A DNA stretch of 64,000 bases from Bythopirellula goksoeyrii (GTDB taxonomy: Bacteria; Planctomycetota; Planctomycetia; Pirellulales; Lacipirellulaceae). Shown here in pieces: positions 60,123 to 64,000 of the stretch (position 1 is its first letter; each line of letters begins with the position of its first letter). The notes under the pieces were generated by a model. The model was given only the letters and a program-made list of their open reading frames with translations, was not told where the DNA came from and did not search any database. A program made the position numbers and the translations under genes. The stretch is taken from positions 1,958,338 through 2,022,337 of the forward strand of contig NZ_CP042913.1 in assembly GCF_008065115.1 (NCBI RefSeq), given 5' to 3'.

Positions 60123-60494
60123 ATGTTCAAAGGACTAGAAAACATTGCCAACTTGGGTGGTCTCATGAAGCAGGCCCAGGAAATGAGTGGCAAAATGAAG
60201 CAACTCACCGAGGAGTTGAAAGCCAAGCGAGTTGTCGGCTCTTCGGGGGCCGGACTCGTGGAAGTCGAAGCCAGCGGAACTGGCGAAGTGCTGGCCGTGC
60301 GCCTCGATCCCAGTCTCGTTGAAAAGCAAGACCGTGAATTGCTCGAAGACTTGCTTCCAGGTGCCATTAACGATGCTCAGCAGAAGGCAAAGGAACTCTA
60401 CGCCAGCAAAATGCAAGAACTCACCGGCGGCATGAACATTCCCGGACTCGGCGACATGCTCGGCCAGCTGGGCGATGGGCCTGGGCAAAGTTGA
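60123..60494 (+). CDS. ybaB: YbaB/EbfC nucleoid-associated protein
   Basis: 123 residues. A small DNA-binding protein. The family signature is 'MKQAQEMSGKMKQLTEELKA', then 'GAGLVEVEASGTGEVLAVRL' and 'LEDLLPGAINDAQQKAKELY'. The Gly/Met-rich end is normal. An AGGAG site precedes the ATG. The dnaX-ybaB order is widely conserved; recR, usually third, is missing here. Confidence 0.94.
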   Translation: MFKGLENIANLGGLMKQAQEMSGKMKQLTEELKAKRVVGSSGAGLVEVEASGTGEVLAVRLDPSLVEKQDRELLEDLLPGAINDAQQKAKELYASKMQELTGGMNIPGLGDMLGQLGDGPGQS

Positions 60495-60510
60495 CATGAC
60501 CAGCCTCTTG

Positions 60511-60570
60511 CTGTCATTTCGAGGTACTCCGAGGAATCTGGCCCGATCCCTCGGAGTACTTCGGGATGAC
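60511..60570. repeat. Dispersed palindrome, GTCAT..CGAGGTACTCCGAG type (copy 2)
   Basis: A 60-bp palindrome nearly identical to 37995-38056, starting 17 bases after the ybaB stop. Both copies follow the end of a gene. The gap 60571-60871 up to rpoN holds nothing else recognised. Confidence 0.85.
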
Positions 60571-60871
60571 GAAGTGTGAAATCCCGGGCATCCTCAGATA
60601 CTTACCTCGCAATTTGTCAAGACAGGATTCGTGTCTTGTATCTCGTCGCCAGCATGGTTTGCTGCAAATAGCCCAGATTCTGGGCTATCACACTTTTCGC
60701 ATTTCTACCGCTCCCAAACCGCAATAATACACTAGAATTGTGGTAGCCCGTCGGAGGGACAAGTTTGACCTTCGAGTAGCAATCACATTATGCTACAGAT
60801 CGGAGACTTCGGCGGCGCGGACGGTTGAAGCCCCCACGTAATTCCTTGAACTTTAACGAGCAGTTTATTTC

Positions 60872-62386
60872 ATGCGACTTTCATTCGGCCAACAGATGCA
60901 GATGGCTCAGAAGCAGGTGCTTGCACCGCGGATGATCCAATCGATGGAGATACTGCAGCTGCCGATCCTTGCTTTGCAGGAACGCATCGAGCAAGAGATG
61001 GAAGACAATCCTGTGCTCGACAAGGCAGAGCTGTCTGACGAGTCAACGGAAGTTGACGAGGATGCTTACAATTCGGATGCCCCGACCGAGTCCGAGAAAG
61101 AATTGGTTGTCAGAGATGACACCAACAACGAAGACGACTTCGAGCGACTCTTGAACATGTCGGACAATCTGCCCGACGAATACGAGGAGCGTAGCCGCCC
61201 CTCGCGTGGACAGATGGAGGCTGAGTCCGACCGACATCACGACGCCATGGCAAACATGGTGTCGCGCCCCGAATCACTTCTGGATTATCTCGATCACCAA
61301 CTCAGCTGGTTCGACCTTGATGAACCTCTCCGGAAGATGTGCGAGCGAATAATTTACAACCTCGACACGAACGGCTATCTCAAGTCACCGCTAGAGGAAC
61401 TCATTCCCCCCGCACCAACAGATATCAACGGCGATGCTCAGTCTTGGCGCGCTGAACAACTCAAGATTGCCGAATCGGCACTCGCCATCGTTCAACGACT
61501 TGACCCGCCAGGGATCGGTGCGCGCAACCTCAAGGAATGCCTGCTCCTGCAATTGACATCAGGCCTGCTGTTCTACGAAGAATTGCAAGTACTTATCGAA
61601 GACCACCTGGAAGACCTGGAGAACAATCGTCTTCCATTGATTGCCAAGAAAACCGGTTTCTCCATCGAAACAATCCAGGAAGCGTGGGAAGACCTGCGAA
61701 CGCTCAAGCCGAAGCCGGGAGCGGAGTTCAACGAAACCTTCGCCCCCTCGGTAACGCCCGATGTCTATGTCGATCGCAAAGACGAGGGTGGCTATGAGGT
61801 CCGCTTGGAAGACACCCAGTTGCCGTCGCTCTACATCAGCAACACTTATCGCAATCTGCTCCAAGATCCCAACACCAACGCCGAAACCCGCGAGTACATC
61901 AAACGGAAAGTCAACTCGGCCCAGTGGATCATCGAGGCCATCGAACAAAGGCGAAGTACGCTCACCAAGGTTTCGCAGGCCATCGTCGATCATCAAACAA
62001 GCTTCCTCGACAACGGACCCGAACACATAGAACCCCTCAAGATGCAGCAGATTGCCGACAAAGTCGGTGTGCATGTCACCACGGTGAGTCGGGCTGTTGA
62101 CGACAAATGGATGCAGACCCCGAGAGGAATTTTTCCGCTCAAGCGGTTCTTCGTAGGAGGCACCACTAGTGCTGACGGCGAGGAAGTCGCCTGGGACAAG
62201 GTGCGACTCAAATTGCAAGAAATAGTTGACAACGAAGACAAGACCAAACCGCTGAGCGACGATGCTTTGGTCGACGAGCTTGCTAAGGCGGGCATCACCG
62301 TCGCACGCCGCACGGTCACCAAGTATCGCAAAGCGATGGATATTCCCAGCAGCCGCCAACGGCGGGACTGGTCGAAGGAAAAGTGA
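60872..62386 (+). CDS. rpoN: RNA polymerase sigma-54 factor
   Basis: 504 residues. Region I is Gln/Leu-rich ('SFGQQMQMAQKQVLAPRMIQ', 'SMEILQLPILALQERI'), region II is acidic (about 55-120), and the core-binding domain follows. The HTH is 'LKMQQIADKVGVHVTTVSRA' and the RpoN box is 'ARRTVTKYRKAMDIPSSRQR'. It drives -24/-12 promoters with enhancer-binding ATPases. No raiA, ptsN or lptB neighbours, unlike proteobacteria. No strong ribosome site. Confidence 0.96.
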   Translation: MRLSFGQQMQMAQKQVLAPRMIQSMEILQLPILALQERIEQEMEDNPVLDKAELSDESTEVDEDAYNSDAPTESEKELVVRDDTNNEDDFERLLNMSDNLPDEYEERSRPSRGQMEAESDRHHDAMANMVSRPESLLDYLDHQLSWFDLDEPLRKMCERIIYNLDTNGYLKSPLEELIPPAPTDINGDAQSWRAEQLKIAESALAIVQRLDPPGIGARNLKECLLLQLTSGLLFYEELQVLIEDHLEDLENNRLPLIAKKTGFSIETIQEAWEDLRTLKPKPGAEFNETFAPSVTPDVYVDRKDEGGYEVRLEDTQLPSLYISNTYRNLLQDPNTNAETREYIKRKVNSAQWIIEAIEQRRSTLTKVSQAIVDHQTSFLDNGPEHIEPLKMQQIADKVGVHVTTVSRAVDDKWMQTPRGIFPLKRFFVGGTTSADGEEVAWDKVRLKLQEIVDNEDKTKPLSDDALVDELAKAGITVARRTVTKYRKAMDIPSSRQRRDWSKEK

Positions 62387-62737
62387 GTTAACCGGTTCGC
62401 CACAACGGTTTGATCAGACTACCTGTGGTTTTCTACTACAAGCAAAAACAAGCTTTGCTTCATGCGATCGCTTATTGCATGGGCAATTGCTCGTCCTTCG
62501 ACGGGTTTTCCACTGCCACAATTGCATCACGTAGGGGTCCTTGCGAAACTTTACGTATTCTCCGCAATATTTGTCTTTAAATGCGAGGGAATGTCGCAAG
62601 ACCTCCCAGACTACCAACGGACGATTTCTCCTTCATTACTTTTCCAACAGGTCTCACTTTTGAACGGTGGAAAAAGTTTTAGATGGCCGGGCTGTGCGGT
62701 AGTTTACTAGCGCCAAAGCTAGTGTATAGTAGTGACC
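62387..62737. other. Intergenic region between rpoN and nrdR
   Basis: About 350 bp. No gene or RNA recognised. A small palindrome-like CTAGCGCCAAAGCTAG lies near 62708-62723 before nrdR; no clear NrdR box was found. Confidence 0.4.
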
Positions 62738-63196
62738 ATGAAATGTCCTTTCTGCCGAACTGATAATGATCGCGTGATTGACTCCCGGGCTTGCCAGGAT
62801 GGGTTTTCCATCCGTCGCCGAAGGGAGTGCCTCAAATGCAAGCGTCGGTACACGACTTATGAACGGATTGAGGAGTCCACTATCAAAGTGGTCAAGCGCG
62901 ATGGATCACGCGTTCCTTTCACACGAGGCAAGATCAAGAGTGGTCTGGAACGGGCGTGCTGGAAGCGGCCGATCAGCGACCGCGAAATCGAACGGACCGT
63001 CGCCGCTATTGAGAACGATGTCTACGGCTCGTTTGAAACCGAGATCGACAGCCAGCGGCTGGGTGAGCTAGTCATGGAGCACCTTCGCGATCTCGATGAA
63101 GTGGCCTTCGTACGCTTTGCCAGTGTCTATCGCCAATTTGCGGACGCAGGCGACTTCGTCGCTGAAGTTCGTCCTTTTCTTTCGAAGGCGAAGTAG
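62738..63196 (+). CDS. nrdR: Transcriptional regulator NrdR
   Basis: 152 residues from 'MKCPFCRTDNDRVIDSRACQ'; a GTG two codons earlier is less typical. It represses ribonucleotide reductase genes according to ATP/dATP. The zinc ribbon is C-P-F-C ... 'RRRECLKCKRRYTTYERIEE' (C-x2-C), followed by the ATP-cone domain ('VVKRDGSRVPFTRGKIKSGL', 'LDEVAFVRFASVYRQFAD'). Complete. No nrd gene is in the window. Confidence 0.96.
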   Translation: MKCPFCRTDNDRVIDSRACQDGFSIRRRRECLKCKRRYTTYERIEESTIKVVKRDGSRVPFTRGKIKSGLERACWKRPISDREIERTVAAIENDVYGSFETEIDSQRLGELVMEHLRDLDEVAFVRFASVYRQFADAGDFVAEVRPFLSKAK

Positions 63197-63273
63197 GTTT
63201 CCTCTACCTGCTCATCTTTCTTCTCCACCTGGACACTCGCCAACGCACGATTTAGAATCGTTAGGAGATTCTT

Positions 63274-63346
63274 GGGGCGGTAGCTCAGTTGGGAGAGCGC
63301 TGCGTTCGCAATGCAGAGGTCGAGGGTTCGACTCCCTTTCGCTCCA
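63274..63346 (+). tRNA. tRNA-Ala (anticodon CGC)
   Basis: A 73-nt cloverleaf starting GGGGCGG-TAGCTCAG. The anticodon stem is CTGCG/TGCAG with loop TTCGCAA, anticodon CGC (reads GCG). The T arm is GAGGGTTCGACTCCC. The discriminator base is A and CCA is not encoded. Confidence 0.94.
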
Positions 63347-63734
63347 CTAGAAAAACGATAGTTTTCAGTGACCGCTTGCCAAATGTGTGTAGTAAACTAC
63401 ACGGTTTTTGGAACGCAAACTGGTTTATCCGGTCTATTCCTAAGCTATCTTTGCTTTAGAGGACCAATACTTGAAAACTCCTACGCCCTGTAAACTTAAG
63501 TCTACCGGTACTCGGCACGGGTGGATTGACGACAAACAGCGATATCTTGGCAAGGATTAAACAGCGGCTACGGAAGATAACCCAATTCGGTGTTGTTGGC
63601 GAATTCACTGTTCGCCGCGAGATATTGTCAATAGTTGTGTTTTGAGTCAGGCGACTTCCTGCTGAATTCCGTCTACGAATTTCTTATTTCTTACCTTGGA
63701 TGAGTGGGACGATTTTTTCGTGGCCGCTGAGCCT
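63347..63734. other. Region between tRNA-Ala and the transposase remnant
   Basis: About 300 bp (63347-63646) without a gene. The left end of the IS256 element should lie here, but no terminal inverted repeat could be defined without the other end. Confidence 0.4.
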
Positions 63735-64000
63735 TCACCACTTCTTCTGAGCGGACTGGCCGATCTTGAACATCATGGTCAGGCTCGCTCGGCGACTCCC
63801 GCTTCCCTTGGTTCTTCGATGACGCAACCGGATTGTTGCAAACGTCGATTCGATCGGGTTGGTCGTACGTAAGTGCTTCCGATGTTCTGCTGGGAAGTCG
63901 TAGAACGGCAGCAACACATCACGATCTTTTTTCAAGCACGCACATGCGTCAGGGTTCTTCGCACCGTACTTTTCCAAGAAGGTGTCGAATGCGTTTCCAG
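63647..64000 (-). pseudogene. IS256-family transposase, degraded, truncated by window edge
   Basis: The open part (63735-64000) reads 'GNAFDTFLEKYGAKNPDACA', 'FPAEHRKHLRTTNPIESTFA' and 'RLRHRRTKGSGSRRASLTMM', the C-terminal third of IS256 (Mutator-type) transposases with the N-P-I-E-S-x-F motif. A TGA at 63737-63735 interrupts 'SAQKKW*RLSGHEKIVPLIQ', where family members read on (CGA to TGA would explain it). Further on, a 7-bp tandem duplication (63679-63692) shifts the frame, after which 'KKFVDGIQQEVA' ends at 63647. So the gene is inactive unless suppressed. The N-terminus lies beyond the window. Confidence 0.82.

Overview
The window looks like chromosomal DNA of a planctomycete, most likely of the Pirellulales. 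The evidence is a DUF1559 pseudopilin-like protein ending in an H-x9-DG motif, a PEP-CTERM protein, a Cys-rich YTV-repeat wall protein, an SHD1-domain protein, an N-terminal RFSLRSLL-type anchor on a hypothetical protein, and many small palindromic or low-complexity intergenic repeats. No plasmid or phage features are seen. The only mobile DNA is one decayed IS256-type transposase at the right edge and a possible transposase scrap near 57.9 kb.

Layout. 1-6.4 kb, all minus strand: rpsB-tsf-pyrH-frr, a membrane-anchored SurA-like isomerase cut by the window edge, a bisphosphate nucleotidase, tRNA-Gln and rex. 6.9-9.5 kb: the YTV-repeat protein and an HXXEE membrane protein. 9.5-15 kb: an overlapping minus-strand operon (pseudopilin, GHL10 glycosidase, AmpG-like permease, NagZ-like hexosaminidase) that reads as a peptidoglycan turnover and recycling unit. 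15.7-24 kb: endonuclease V, a CPBP protease, pyruvate phosphate dikinase, recQ with a LexA-like box, and an alcohol dehydrogenase. 24-32.5 kb: smc, an HTH-receiver fusion, moaC, miaA, hisE, hisG. 32.6-43 kb: cell-envelope proteins (SHD1/beta-propeller, NfeD-flotillin, DUF4331, TPR-HupE, DUF937). 43-48 kb: oleC, oleD, aspS and a Cys-less redoxin lipoprotein. 48.8-55.2 kb, minus strand: mutS, fliG, then oleB-citG-like-queD-like. 56-64 kb: two hypotheticals, SRP RNA, dnaX, ybaB, rpoN, nrdR, tRNA-Ala and the IS256 remnant.

The strongest points for follow-up are: (1) a run of nine A in the dnaX linker, preceded by a Shine-Dalgarno-like AGGTGGA and followed at once by a stop in the -1 frame, predicting tau (584 aa) and gamma (about 405 aa) from one gene; (2) the peptidoglycan-recycling operon; (3) oleB, oleC and oleD in one 12-kb stretch but in two separate loci, with oleB in an operon with citG-like and queD-like genes; (4) low-complexity repeats inserted in frame into mutS (twice) and oleC; (5) a GAAC-N4-GTTC palindrome upstream of recQ; (6) several families of dispersed palindromes, one of which supplies the stop codon of rex.
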